NCBI GenBank assembly: GCA_905250125.1
Contig: CAJNOL010000862.1
Location: 1 to 64,000, forward strand
Origin: Rotaria sordida
Lineage: Eukaryota > Rotifera > Eurotatoria > Philodinida > Philodinidae
DNA length: 64,000 nt
Reading direction: 5' to 3'
Shown here: positions 21,924-34,709 of the stretch, piece after piece
Numbering within the stretch: the stretch's first letter is position 1
Layout of the letters: each line of letters opens with the position of its first letter
Program-made: the position numbers and the translations under genes
Notes under the pieces: generated by a model
Seen by the model: only the letters and a program-made list of their open reading frames with translations
What the model was told of the DNA's origin: nothing
Databases searched by the model: none

Positions 21924-23336
21924 ACTAGAATGAAAAAAATCTTTTTCTTTTTTCCTTCGTTATTTATTATGTATAGTTTGATTCTTTTTATGTATCAAAA
22001 TGTGTCCTTTTTTTTTTCTCGGATATGACCTTGCGCTTGCTTGCTTGTTTATTTTTTTGTTATTGATTGCATAAAAAGAAAAAAAGAAAGATTTATTGAA
22101 GTAATTGAGTAAAAATATCAATTATTCTTGAAAGAAATTAATTTATATTTCAAATAATCTATTACAATCTGGAAAATATTATAGAATTGTTGTAGTTATT
22201 TATAATTTTACATGATTTCTTTTAAGTATAGATGAAAATTATTTAACCTTAAAAGGATAAAAACATGAATTTTACTTTTTATTTTATGTTATTATCTTCT
22301 ATTTTGTCTAAATAACTATAGATGAATGAGATTAGATTGCTCGACACAATATCTACAAGGTACTATGTACAAACCTCAATACCACCGGCGATGAAATGAT
22401 CCTGAACCAGTCATTAACTGCTATTTGTCTCGTATCACCCGTTCGATAGCATGCTGACTATGTTGTGATATACACTTGCTCTTGTGGTTAGTAAGTCATA
22501 GTTGTAGAAAAGATATTGAACTATTGAATCTACCACTGTATTTCGCATCGCAAGGTAGCTGAAAGGCAGAGGTTATAATGAGTAATCTATTATGGAATAT
22601 TATTTTAACATTATATCATATACAATGATTTACTCGATATCGTGTATATAATTTTTATTATTGGAATGATTACATTTCTTGTATTGTAAAACATATAGAT
22701 ATTATTTATTTATGTAGTTGTAATAATAGAATCTGTCTATGAATAGATGTCTATCTCGAAAGAGTATGACATGGTCTGATTTACATACCAAGGTTATTTT
22801 TGAGATAATCATATTTCAAGCTATCCGAATTTCTTACTTCAACATGTAAAAATGTACATATTATATTTGGATACGAAATCTATATATACTTTTCTGCATT
22901 ATCCAATATAAATATATAAGATTTCATTAATATCTGTAAAATCACATGTAATTATTCTAGACGACTAAGGACTGTTTAGATTAGACACTGTCAGATTCCT
23001 ACAATCGGATCCAAATGAAAGCCTCCTTTTATTTTTTTTCTTTTTAATATTATTCATGTTGACAAGTTTTTCAAATATATATAAAAAATAAAATCATATA
23101 TATTTTATTTTAAGATCTTTTATTTTTAATATGATTGAATTTTTACTTAAACAAAATAACTGTGTGCTATTTCAATTAGAAAAAAAAATGACTCTTGATT
23201 TTTTTTCTTAAATCATGTTGAAGAACGTATTAAATAATAATAATAATAAAGAAAGCAATAGACAACATAAATCTTTCAACTGGTCTTTTTTCTATATGTA
23301 CAAAACTTAGGTGACAAAAAAACAAAAATGATATAA
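21924..23336. other. Intergenic between F-box gene and SPT6 3' end
   Basis: The two genes converge here. I see T-rich 3' untranslated-like sequence after the F-box stop, a somewhat GC-richer unassigned patch at 22320-22570, and a TAATAATAATAA run near 23235. No tRNA fold or coding pattern could be supported in the patch. Confidence 0.45.
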
Positions 23337-26300
23337 TCAATACATTTGTTGTTGTTGTTGTTGTTGATATTGTTGAAAATAAGCAAAAAAATTCGCTGGT
23401 GGCATCATCATTTGAGGTGGTGGTGGTGGTAATACTGGTGGTATTGTACCTAATGCTGGTGGTGGTTGACTAAAACCACTTGTTACCATACCAGTTGGTG
23501 GACCTTGTGGAATAGCACTTGCTGCTGCAACTGCAACTGTTGGAGGTGGTAAACTAAATCCAGATGTTGGCATTGGTGGTGGTGGTTGACTAAAACCTGA
23601 TGGAACCATTGGTGTTGCTACTGCCATTGGTGTTGAATTCATTGACATTGGATTTGTTGTTGTTGTTATTGATGATGATGATGGTTGTGGTGGTAATGGT
23701 GGTGGTGGTACACGAATATTTGTTGTTGATGTACGCATTGGTGATGGTGCAACAGCATTATCATTATAATGTATTTTAAACCAATTAAGTGTTTCGGTTA
23801 ATGTTGGAAACATTTTCGAACGAAATCTTACACCATTTGGTGTTACAGTAAAATATTCATGTATTGGTTTACGTACAGGCATATATGATAAAAGAAATTT
23901 AGTTGGATATTCACGTGATATTGTTATATAATAACGTATTCGTGTTGGATTACGTCGTTTATCATCAATTAAAAGATTATTAAGAATTCTTTGTGCATCA
24001 TTTGATAATGGTGGTGGTCCTGATGTTGTTGTTGATATTGTTGTTGTTGTTGTTGTTGCTGTTTGTGCTGGTGTTGTTGAACCTGTTGGTGTAGCTGATG
24101 GTAATGGTTGAGATAAATTACGATAATATTTATGTGTAATTATATCTGAAACTGTATTTGCCATTGGTTTAATATAACGTGCAAGAATTTCATCAAGATC
24201 TTCAAATTCTTCTGTTTCTTGTGTACGTGGATCAATAATTAATAAACGTTTACCAAGTGAAAATTGATTTGATTTAGATTTTTCAATAACATCAATATTA
24301 TGTAAAACACCATCAACTAATTTCCATGTTATTGTTAAATGATCTGATGCTTTTGAACTTGGTCGTATAATAGCATCACCTAAATCTTTTGTTGAAAGTA
24401 TACGTTCACATTCAAGATAATTTATATTCATAAATGATGGATGTGCAATAACACGTTTAACATAACTACGTTCTTTAGCTGCTTGTTTTAATTGTTTTTC
24501 TTTTTCAGCTTCAGCTAAATCTTCACTTTCAAGTGTTTGATCATAAAATGAATCTTTTCCTGGTCGCCATCGTTCCTTATCATCACGTAATTCACTTGAT
24601 TTTGATGTTAAATCAACACTAAATTGTTTTATATTAATATTTATTATACGTGCATAAATAACTTGATGTAATTTAACGCGATCTAATGGATTTGTTACTG
24701 GTGTATCAGATAGATCACGAAGTTTTATAAAACCTGTACAACCATTATCCAAACGAACACGTACACCGACTAAAAAAGAACAAAAAATAATTTATTTGTT
24801 TTTTTTTTGTGTTCAAAGTTAAGATCTTACGAAGAAACTTCTTCAGATATGAAATTGCTTTTCGATTGAGACGATGTTTATTTAATGAGTAATAGAAAAG
24901 TCTAGAATGGTTTTATCTTTCGAAACTTCTTCGAAAATTGATTTTTAACGTGATCTGAAGACGATTACAGGCTTTTGTTGAAAAAAAAACAATAAAATTT
25001 CGATATCGCAAGAACTCGAAAGTCTAGAAAACCAAACCATTCTAGATTTTTCTATTACTCATTAAATAAACATCGTCTTAGACGAAAAGTAATTGGACAT
25101 CTGAAGAGGTGTCCTCGTTAGCATGATTCGATGAGTTAATATTTACAAATTTTTCTAAAAAAGTTTAAATTCAAAGTTTCGATATCAATACAATCGATTA
25201 TTTTTAACTGTTTTTTTTTCGAATCGAATTTCTGACCGTCTTGTAACTCATAAACAATTAATCAAATGAGTCGGAATAATATGATATCCAACATAAGTTT
25301 TACACGGCCATAACAAGTATCATTCTCAATGAAAAAAGTATTGCTCATGTCTACTGTGAGCTCTATTAATTACAAAAAAAATTCAACAGTCGTAGATGTT
25401 AAAACGCAGTAGAGTAATCTTAACCGGTGTATTGAGACAATACTTTTTTGCCTTTTTTTTTCTCTTTCTCTCACATACTCAACAAGAACTGTTTCGAGCA
25501 GATTTGGGATAAATCCATCGATAGCAGTACAGGAGTTCTGCATTTATTTACCGATAAAAAGAGATCTATATAGTTGATTATGTTAAAGAATATATTAGAA
25601 AAAAGTTTACAAATAAAATCTTTTACACTTCATTTTGAAGATATTTTTAGAATATCTGATAAAGGTCTTAACAAATCTTATTATTTATAACTTACTTGGT
25701 GTTCCTTTACATCGATTAGTTGAATCAAAATGATTCCATGCCTAATAACAAAACAAAGAATTTAATTCTAAGTTTCTTTTATTTTTGTTTTTCTTACTTC
25801 TTTAACATTATGAAATCTTTCTGTATGACATAAAGGACATTTTAACATTCCAGTTATTTCATCTTTTTCTGGTTGTGCAGCTTCAAGTTGTTGTGGTGTT
25901 GGTTTTTTTCTTGCAAAATCAAATACTTGACATTGTATTAATTTACCCAAATGAAATGTAGCTGGTGTTTCTTTTGTTATAAAATGAAATAAATCAACTT
26001 GACTTGGTGGTTCATAACGTACACGTACATCTTTATAACGATGTGTTAATTCAGCACGTATATCATATAATGTTATTGATTGATCACCATACATTGTATT
26101 TTTTAATTCAACAGCAAATGCATCTAAATCTAAATCTTTTAAACGTTCAGAATTTTGAAAAATTTCTTCTAATGCAGCACTTGGTTCCATTTCCGATGAT
26201 TCTTCTATATCTAATGCATCAACAGCCATTTTACGTGCCCAATCATATGCTTCAGGATGTATACGTGTACTATCTAATATTTCAATATATGATTCACTTT

Positions 26301-29300
26301 GTTTCATAGCATCTGTATTTATTTTAATAAAACCAGCACAATTTGAAAAAACACATTTACCCATATTATAATTAACAACAAGAAATGTACGATTTTCTAA
26401 TTGTAAATTATTTTGTTTAAAATATTTAATTAAATGTGTTGCTTTACGTGGACCAAGACCACAAACAAATTGTAAAACATTTGATGTATGAGGATATATT
26501 ATACAACGATTTAAATCAACACCAACTTCATTTGTACGTGATATAAAACATTGTTCTAATGTTATTAATAATTGATCACGATCAATTAAATCTTGTAATG
26601 GATGATATTTAATTAATAAAATTTCTTTATCATAATTAAATAATTGTGAAAATTCTAATAATGGATCTTGTAAACGACGTCCTTGTGATACAGCTAGACG
26701 TAATTTTATTGGATAATCACGAAAATCTAATTCACCTTTACGTGATTGTGCATAAATTTTTGATAAATCGGTATCAACTAAAAGAACTTTAATTGGTTCA
26801 GGTAAATTTTGAAATTGTTCTTCATCATGTTGTAATTGATTAACCATATCTTCAAGACATGTACGTAAATATAATGCATCACGACTTTCAACACCTGAAA
26901 AAAATTCAATTAAAAAAAAAATTATATTTGAAATTTATCATTTTTATTTCAAAAATGATTGAACAAAAATATTATGAGCATATTCTTTAATTATTTGGAA
27001 AAGTTTTTTTTTTTTCTATCGTGTCTTTTGACTACGTTCCGATATAGGGCGCTGTCTAATGGTAGATTCAGTGGTTCGATATCTTCCGTACAAACGATAT
27101 TAGCTATAGCGTTGGATAGAAGGTCAGCCTGACACAGAGTTCTTGCACTCAATTGTTTCAGTTCTTCATATACACTAGGTAACGATAAGAGTGAGTGCAT
27201 GAAAACAGATGTCATTGATTTTCTAGAATGAATACATAATGTTCCTTTATTATATGTTTATATAATTTTTAAAAAATATCTTTTCTTGAGATTTTATTTA
27301 AATCTCTCTCAAAGTCAATGTTCTTCAAAAGAATTGAAATTAAGATAATACTCCAAGGTGTGATCTTTCATAAACTGTATGATTTTTTTTTATTTGGCGC
27401 TTCCTTCTTGACCAAAATTTTTGACGATTTCTGCTATCATTCGTTTGAAAACTATGCTATTTTCAGAAAAAGCGGAAAATCTTTTTCTCTGTTTATGCTT
27501 TTTTTTTGATCAAACATTATGGATTAAGTTTTTTTATTATTATACAAAAAAAACACTTCTGTAAACATATGATCATTTTTCGACGCACTAAACTTATCAT
27601 CCACTTTTTCTGCATAAAAAGTCAGAATTTCAAAATACCGGCACTACAGTCTAACATGTTCTTGTAAATAAAAGAAAAATGAAATCTATAGAATGAAGAT
27701 CCTTAGAGAATTTTAGTTTGTCACATGAGCAATATTTTATTCAACATAAAGGCGGCACCCTTTCCGAAGTTTATGGTTATTATACTACGTATTATGTATC
27801 TGTAAAAATTTTCATGTGATTTCAATGCACCTAGTTCAAGATCAGTTTTTCAATAACCGGAGCGGAGGGGTTTATAATACTATTATTTTCTTATAAAGAA
27901 TTATTGTTCGAAATTATATATGATGATAATCTTACCTATACAAATAACATCTGGTACACGTTGTTTAATAAATGTTCTAATAGCTTCAAAATCTTTTTCT
28001 TTTTTTATTCGATTATCTGTTGAATAATTTTCTTTTAACATTAAATTTGGTAAACGTATAAAATCCATAACTTGTCCTTCTGAACTTAATATAACAGCAT
28101 ATGATACATCATCAGGATCAGTTGAATAAGCAATAGATAAAACTCTTACACCAGCATCTGATATACTTGTTACATTTTCATCATTTGATAAACGATATGG
28201 TGCTATTTTAATCCAATCATTTAAACAAACTGAACATTGTTTATTAACATATTGTCGTGCTTCATCAAGTAAAATTTCTTCTAATTCACGTTGAAATTTT
28301 GGATAAAGAAATTTATTAAGCATTAAATCAATACACATAGCACGAATTTTATTCCATTCAAGTACATTATCAGAATATTCATCACGTGTATATGAACGTT
28401 TTATTTCATCACTATATATATGTTGATTATTTTTAGTATCAATAATATAATCAATTTTCATTAAACCATCTTTAACACTTTGATGTAAATAAAGAAATTG
28501 ATCTTTTGTTAATGTATTAACAGGTTTTTCAATAAGATATTTCATTGTATAACATGGATGATCTTCTGTTATTGATTGTATACCGAGACGTGTTGGTCGA
28601 GCATTTATCATACAACGTGATGTAAAATCACGACGAATAACATAACGTACTAATGGATCAAGAGATAATTGACGTGCATGCATAAATATTGCTGCTTGTA
28701 GAACAGCTTGTGTTGTTGGAAATTGTTTACATATAAATTCTTCACATGTAGCTGTTGGTCCAATAGGATATTGATCAATTTCATTTTTTTGATAATTTTC
28801 ATAAAGATTTTCACCTAATTTATCTGGTTTTAAACCAAATTTTTTAATTAAACCTTCTAAATGTGCTTGTTTACAAACACTATAATAATCTGTTTTTGTA
28901 AATGGTTTTGATTTAATATTTAATTGTGTACGTATTTGTTCAACTAATGTTTCTTCATCAAGTTCATCTTCATCATCAATTGTTGGTAATGGTTGTTCAT
29001 CATTTTCATTTTGTTCAATATTTGTTATTAATTTTTTACGTTTATCACGTTCTTCACGATATTCAAGAATTTTTTCATGTAAACGCATATTTGGTATATC
29101 ATCATTATAATAAACATGAAATTGTTCACGTAAATCAGCTATTTCTTCAAGTGTTTGTGCACGCATTAAACGTTCTTTATCAATATCACAATCAGTTAAT
29201 AATCGTGTTGTTAATGTATCTTCATTTGTATCACCTAATTGTTCATATTGATAATTACGATATTTATCCATACGTTCAAACATTGACATTAATTTATCTT

Positions 29301-31444
29301 TGTGTGATTTAAATATCATCCACTAGAAAAGATGAGACAAAAAATAAAGTAAATAAAGATTTAATTCTTATTGAATTTATAATTGATCTAATAAACAATA
29401 ACTAATGAATTATTAACTATACCTTTTCATCCCATTGCCAAATTTTCCATAGATCAGGAATTTTAAGATCAGGCTCAATATGTTCTTTACGATAGAATGC
29501 AATAAATGGTACCTGAACAAAACAAAAAAAAAAAATCAATTATAAAATAACCATGAATTTATGATTTAAAAAAATAATAAAAAATTCTTACTTCAAATGA
29601 ATCATTTCTTATATAATTAAGTGCATTTTTAATTTTTTTTTTAACTTGAAGATTTTTTGCTGTATCTTCTTCAACCGGCTTAAAAAGAAAAGAATTGAAA
29701 ATTATTTTCAAAAAATTTTCTATAATTACTTGAAGAGAAATTGTTGGTTTAAGAAATGCTCCATTATAAATCCATTCAGCTTCTTCTTCAAGTTCTTCTT
29801 CTTTAGCTTCAGTTACTGGAATATGTCTTAACTAAAAATATTCAATAATAATGTTTTTCGTTTTTTATAAATCTAACTTGAAATCGTTCTGGTTTATCAA
29901 TTCGTCTTATGTTAATATCTGCTTCTGTTAAATAACCACGTTGTAATTCTTCAGGTTCAAATAATTCTTCAGCTTTTGGTTTTCGACGTTGAGCTCGAAT
30001 TGTTCGTCGTCGTTTTGTTGATATTGTTTCCTAAAAATTGAAATAATAAAATTATTTCTTAAATATTTGAATGCTTACATCTTCAATTGGATTTCCATCT
30101 TCATCAAGTTGAGGTTGTACATCTTCCTCTTCCTCTTCTTCTTCCTCATCTTCTAAATCCTCATCTTCCATATCATCATTTAAATCATCAAAATTAATAT
30201 TATCAAATGTAAAATCATCTCCAAATATAGCTTGTGCTTCAGCAATATTTCTATTTAGAAAAACAAAACAAATTATTGTATTTTTAATATAAACGATTTT
30301 GTATTTTCGCTATTTTTTTCTTACGGTGCATTTTCATTTCTACGATGAGATGTTTTTGGTAGTGGTTGATTTTCATCATCAACAATAAAATCATCTAAAA
30401 ACAAAAGCAATTTTTAATTTTAAAACTATTAGCAACATCTCTGCAAAATTGCTTTATTCTATCTTTTTTTTGGGGACATATTTCTTTACCATTCTTTTAC
30501 TTAATCCTTCAGAAATGCAATAGAGAAATAGTTCATATATTAGAATGAAAGGTTATCGACATACAATCTTTGTTTGCTCAAAATTTTTACTCTTTCTTTT
30601 AGATTGTGTTTCATAAAAAAAAAAGAAATCAATATTTATTTACCATCATCTTCATACTCTTCAGCTGCACCTCCATCATCATCATGATGTGTAATACTAT
30701 GATCCTAAAAGAAATTTTTTTTTGATTATTTGTTTGTTTTTATTTTTTCGTTCTTACATCATGTTCATCTCGTCGTACACGACTAGATGATGTCGGTTCA
30801 TATTGAGATGCAGTAGGTAGCTCATCATCATCATCATCTTCACCTTCGATTTGAACACGTTTTGGCTATAAGAAAAAAAAAAGAAGATATTTGTTAGAAT
30901 TTGGGGCAAAAAAAAGAAAAAAATAATTTACTTTTATTCGTTTATTTGTATTTTCAGCAATTAATCTTAAATAGAAATATAAAAGAAAATATTTAAAAGA
31001 AATAATTACGATTTTTCTCTACTGTAAATCTTCATCATCAACGTCATCATCGTCTTCTGATTCACCGGAACCTGATTGATCATTTTCATTGTCATCGTCT
31101 TCCTAGAATAGAAAAAAAAAAAAGAAATTATTTTATAAAATTTATTGTTTTTGTATCTTACATCCTCTCCTGGTTCAGCAATAAAACCTTTTAATTCTTT
31201 TACAGCTTCTTCATCCATTACTTCATCTTCCTCGTCATCATCATCATCACTCACTAATAGAAATAAAGAAAATATAATAATAGATTTTTAAACAAATTTT
31301 TAAGTGAGAAAATTTACTCGGTCGACTTGATTTAAGTTTTTTTATAGCAGCTGCTCGTTGTTTTTTTTCTGTATCGCTTTCTTCAGCTGAATCTTCTTCT
31401 GCTTGTTCGTCAAAAAATTCATTTCGATGACGTTTTTTCGGCAT
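23337..31444 (-). CDS. Transcription elongation factor SPT6 (16 exons, about 1712 aa)
   Basis: SPT6 is the histone chaperone that travels with RNA polymerase II. Exons: 31444-31318, 31253-31162, 31102-31023, 30965-30932, 30865-30758, 30704-30644, 30394-30325, 30250-30079, 30030-29878, 29831-29730, 29678-29592, 29512-29423, 29322-27936, 26894-25798, 25741-25696, 24769-23337. All join in phase at GT/AG sites to 1712 codons; human SPT6 has 1726. Visible in order: acidic N-terminus with LKGFI and [18 protein letters not shown]-like and [13 protein letters not shown]; the Tex-like core; the YqgF-like region with LDFRDYP; helix-hairpin-helix [14 protein letters not shown]; an S1 domain; and tandem SH2 ([11 protein letters not shown], phosphobinding Arg in [15 protein letters not shown]). 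The C-terminus is Pro/Thr/Gln-rich and ends in poly-Gln. The start is MPKKRHR; an upstream in-frame ATG is less likely because it precedes only a Lys run. Introns 13 (1.04 kb) and 15 (0.93 kb) are swollen by repeats. Confidence 0.95.
24830..25117. mobile_element. Palindromic element in SPT6 intron 15, family C
   Basis: The left arm (about 24830-24950) and right arm (about 24995-25117) are inverse copies. The block GACGATGTTTATTTAATGAG followed by TAATAGAAAA is nearly exact in both, and CTTCAGAT marks the outer part. Similarity continues inward through AATGGTTT and TTTCGA blocks. No coding capacity and no clear target duplication. It accounts for much of a 926-bp intron whose neighbours are mostly under 100 bp. 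Confidence 0.7.
26991..27215 (-). pseudogene. Possible MULE/FLYWCH transposon-derived fragment in SPT6 intron 13
   Basis: An open frame of 74 codons with ordinary protein composition lies inside the 1041-bp intron 13, same strand as SPT6, but has no counterpart in SPT6. It holds [11 protein letters not shown], then [31 protein letters not shown]. That order (ELK.RA.., a short helix, then a Leu-Pro ... R--RRHR-like end) resembles the segment between the FLYWCH finger and the transposase in MULE-type proteins. The likeness is by eye and weak. It might instead be a cassette exon; no good acceptor joins it in phase with both neighbours. Confidence 0.35.
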
Positions 31445-34400
31445 TGTTTTCTTTTTTTTTTTTTGTAGTAAATTCAAATTGAGATCAAGATACGCAAGAG
31501 TCTAAAATAACGACGAAATATTTCTCTCGTAGAAAATAAAACATCAACTTACTCGAACTATGAATTTAAATGAATCTGAAATAAAATTTTAAAAAAAATA
31601 TACAAGACTTTATATAGAAGAATAAGAATACGTTGAATACTGCTTACGAAATATTCATCAATTAGAAAGTTTTTTTTGTGACGATTATTTACTTTTATAC
31701 AAAATTTATTCTCTTGTGATTAGTTTATTATTTACCAAAAAAGATTTCAATAGAGGTCGTTCAAATACGAGTGATAATATCTGACTAAATGATTCATCAA
31801 AACGAAAAAAATTTTCAAATAACTATAAGTTACACAACTTGGAAATTCCAACTGGAATAGTAAATACTTTAGAAAAATTTCTCTCACAGTATGATACTAG
31901 CGATATGTTCCAGCAGTTCGTGAACTAGCCTTGCAGATCTCTGATATGTTGATATTTATCAATTGTCTAATTCTTAGACTCTATATTATTAATTTGACTG
32001 CGTTAGCTCTTGGACGTTATCTGAAGATTCATTTAAAGTTTTTGTATTTATTATAAAGAATTACAAGGTGTTTCTTTTACGGCAGTGTATAGAAAGGTAA
32101 GTTCCAACTAGAAAGAGCATGGTGAGTAGAATTGAAATCGTTAACAGAGTGTTCAATTATATTAAAATGAAGTGAACGGAAAAAATAAATCATGATTATA
32201 GACATTTATCACTACTTCCAATGTCGAAGAGATTGATTTTGAAACATGTTTCAATGATTATGCAATATAAATTACACTTTGAAACGGCAAGAAATGTGAT
32301 GATCACTTTTTTTTGTAGTTTATCACTGTTTTACGAGAAGAACGAATGGACATAGCCGTATAAATGGCATTCTAACCGTTTCACTTCTTCCTGCGATAGT
32401 TTAATGTGTTGTATGTTATTCATAATAAGTTATATTATCAAAATAAAATAAAATATTTGTTTAGCAATACAATTTATCATAGATTTATTTGAATTTTCTA
32501 TAGCTAATCAATAAAGTTCATGTCTAGTGATTATTTCATCAATATACTAAGTTACTGGAGAATTATTAATGTAAGAAAGTTTTCTATTGACCAATAGATG
32601 ACCAGAGAGATAGAGAACTACCAAAAAAAATAAATACTAAAAAAGTGCTTTAGTAGTCAAGCAGAAGCCTTACATCATTACTGTATCGATGAAGCAACCG
32701 ATATGATTAGTTGACAAATTTTTTTGATTATTAAAAGATGAGAAAAATCGAATAGTATTAATTTAGTAGAAAGCAAAAAAAAATAGCAAAGAAAAAAATG
32801 TCGACAAAAGTTTATTTTGAGATTCCCAACCAGCAAGATGAAGATATTTTATTGTATCCAAAAAAAAGTGAGAGATATATAAGTACACCAATAAGAGATA
32901 ATAGTGTATGACAAATATTCAACAACAAGGCAACACGTTTCTTTATATGGATAAGTGTGGAGTGTGCATGCAGATATCAATCTTTTATTTATGTCTATCT
33001 CTACACCCACACCTTATATTTATTCATTGTTTTTATACAATCGACATTTGTTTCTTTCGGTCAAATTGATACGTATAGAAAAACCAAAAATAACTCATGC
33101 TAATCTATCGATTGGTGTAATGGTTTAGACTAATATCGTCATCGGTAAGAAACAGAGCAAAGATATCTATCGTAGCAGCAGCTCGATTTTTAAAAGACTA
33201 TTTTTTTTTTGTTTTCTAAGAAATCTTCAATGCGTAAGGAATGATTCACTTTGATATTTCGATTAATCAATGTCTAGAAGCTGATTCATCATGATCGATA
33301 GTTAAGAAAAATCCATTTCAATATTAATCAAATGATTTTACATCATCAAAATTTCCTTTATTAAAATGTCATGTTTAATAACTACTTTCAATTTTTGCTA
33401 CATTAGCAGAGGCGGAAAAGTATTTTAGTTACAGTGATGTCATACTGAATAATAGAGGACAAAGCTTATTACCAGCTCAAGTGAATAATATGCTTGTCAT
33501 CAAATATGTGCTACAAGCGTTAACAGATTGATTCAATAAATCAGTGAATTATTTTTCTTGTAAAATGATTTTTTATTTATAATCAGCATTTCAATGAATT
33601 CGTACCAATTTGCTTTGCTATAAATAACAACGAACAATTAACTTAGAAATTCTTCACATTTAAGCGAGATGCATCGTGACATCTTATAGCTAAATATAAT
33701 ATTCTACATTATCTATCTCCTTTTTAAAACTATAAAGACTCTCATTATCTCTTTCTAGTTCATAATATAATGTGAAAAAATATACAGGTGTTATGTTATA
33801 TTTACATTATATCCATCTCTCATGAATAACTTATGAAGTGCAGTAATAGCGGTGAATTTTCAGCTGTAACAGACATCTCTGGAACAGTACCCTGTCAATT
33901 ATAACTCTGCTTTGTACAATGCCATTTGAAATTAGTGTTTCGATACGAGTGATGATATGTTCATTTCGATAAAAAATTTTCCAATCACGACTTCTAGTTC
34001 AATAATACAGAAATAAACAACAATAAGTAATTATCTTAAAATAAGTATCGAAACAAAATCTTGCTTCTTACTAAAGTTGTTTTGTTTTTTTGCAATTTTA
34101 CATTAGAAAAAGAACCAATTTAAAACTCTTAAATACATCAAGTTGTAGAATATTTCATGATGATAAAATAGCAGAAAAAGAAAAAGATCCCATTGTCTTA
34201 ACATTTGTTATAATTCACTCCAACCTCTTTTAATTAAAAACGTTTCTAGCTGAGCGATTTGGCCGGAACAAAAAAAAAAATAATAATAATAAATATAGAG
34301 GAAAGAAAGAAAGAAAACCAACAAAATCTTTCAGTACAAACACTCAAGCAGTAACAAAAGAAAAAAAAGAGCCACACACACATGTTTAATAAACGTGCTT

Positions 34401-34709
34401 ATTGCAAAAGAAAAAAAAAAAGAACAGAATTCAAGTTCTATGTATTTTTTTTTTAAATAAGCAATCGGAATGTTTCGATAAAAAGAAAACTAATCATTAG
34501 GTTTTTTTTTTTTTTTGTTTTGTTCAAAAGTGAGATCATTTGTATTTACATATATATGTAAGATGAAGTAATCACTGTAAACCACACATATTTAATTTTT
34601 AAAAGACAAGAAAAGAAGAAAAAAAAAAGAAAGAAAAGTATTGCCACGAAAAAAGAGAATATAAATTACAAAGACCAAAAAAGGAAAAAAAAGAACTTTT
34701 ATCGTCGTG
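31445..34709. other. Intergenic between SPT6 promoter and RALGAPA 3' end
   Basis: The first part upstream of 31444 must hold the SPT6 promoter and leader; no TATA or initiator motif stands out. The rest is AT-rich with A-runs. A tRNA-like string (GGTGTAATGGTTTAG, 33114) does not extend to a cloverleaf. The last part (34250-34700) is A-rich and probably RALGAPA 3' untranslated or flanking sequence. No gene seen. Confidence 0.45.

Noticed and set aside
26004..26309. 101-codon plus-strand frame
   Set aside because: Antisense shadow of SPT6 exon 14.
28926..29312. 128-codon plus-strand frame
   Set aside because: Antisense shadow of SPT6 exon 13; His/Tyr/Leu-rich from complementing its codons.
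33105..33180. tRNA-like string GGTGTAATGGTTTAG
   Set aside because: No matching acceptor stem, anticodon arm or TTC loop follows; probably chance.
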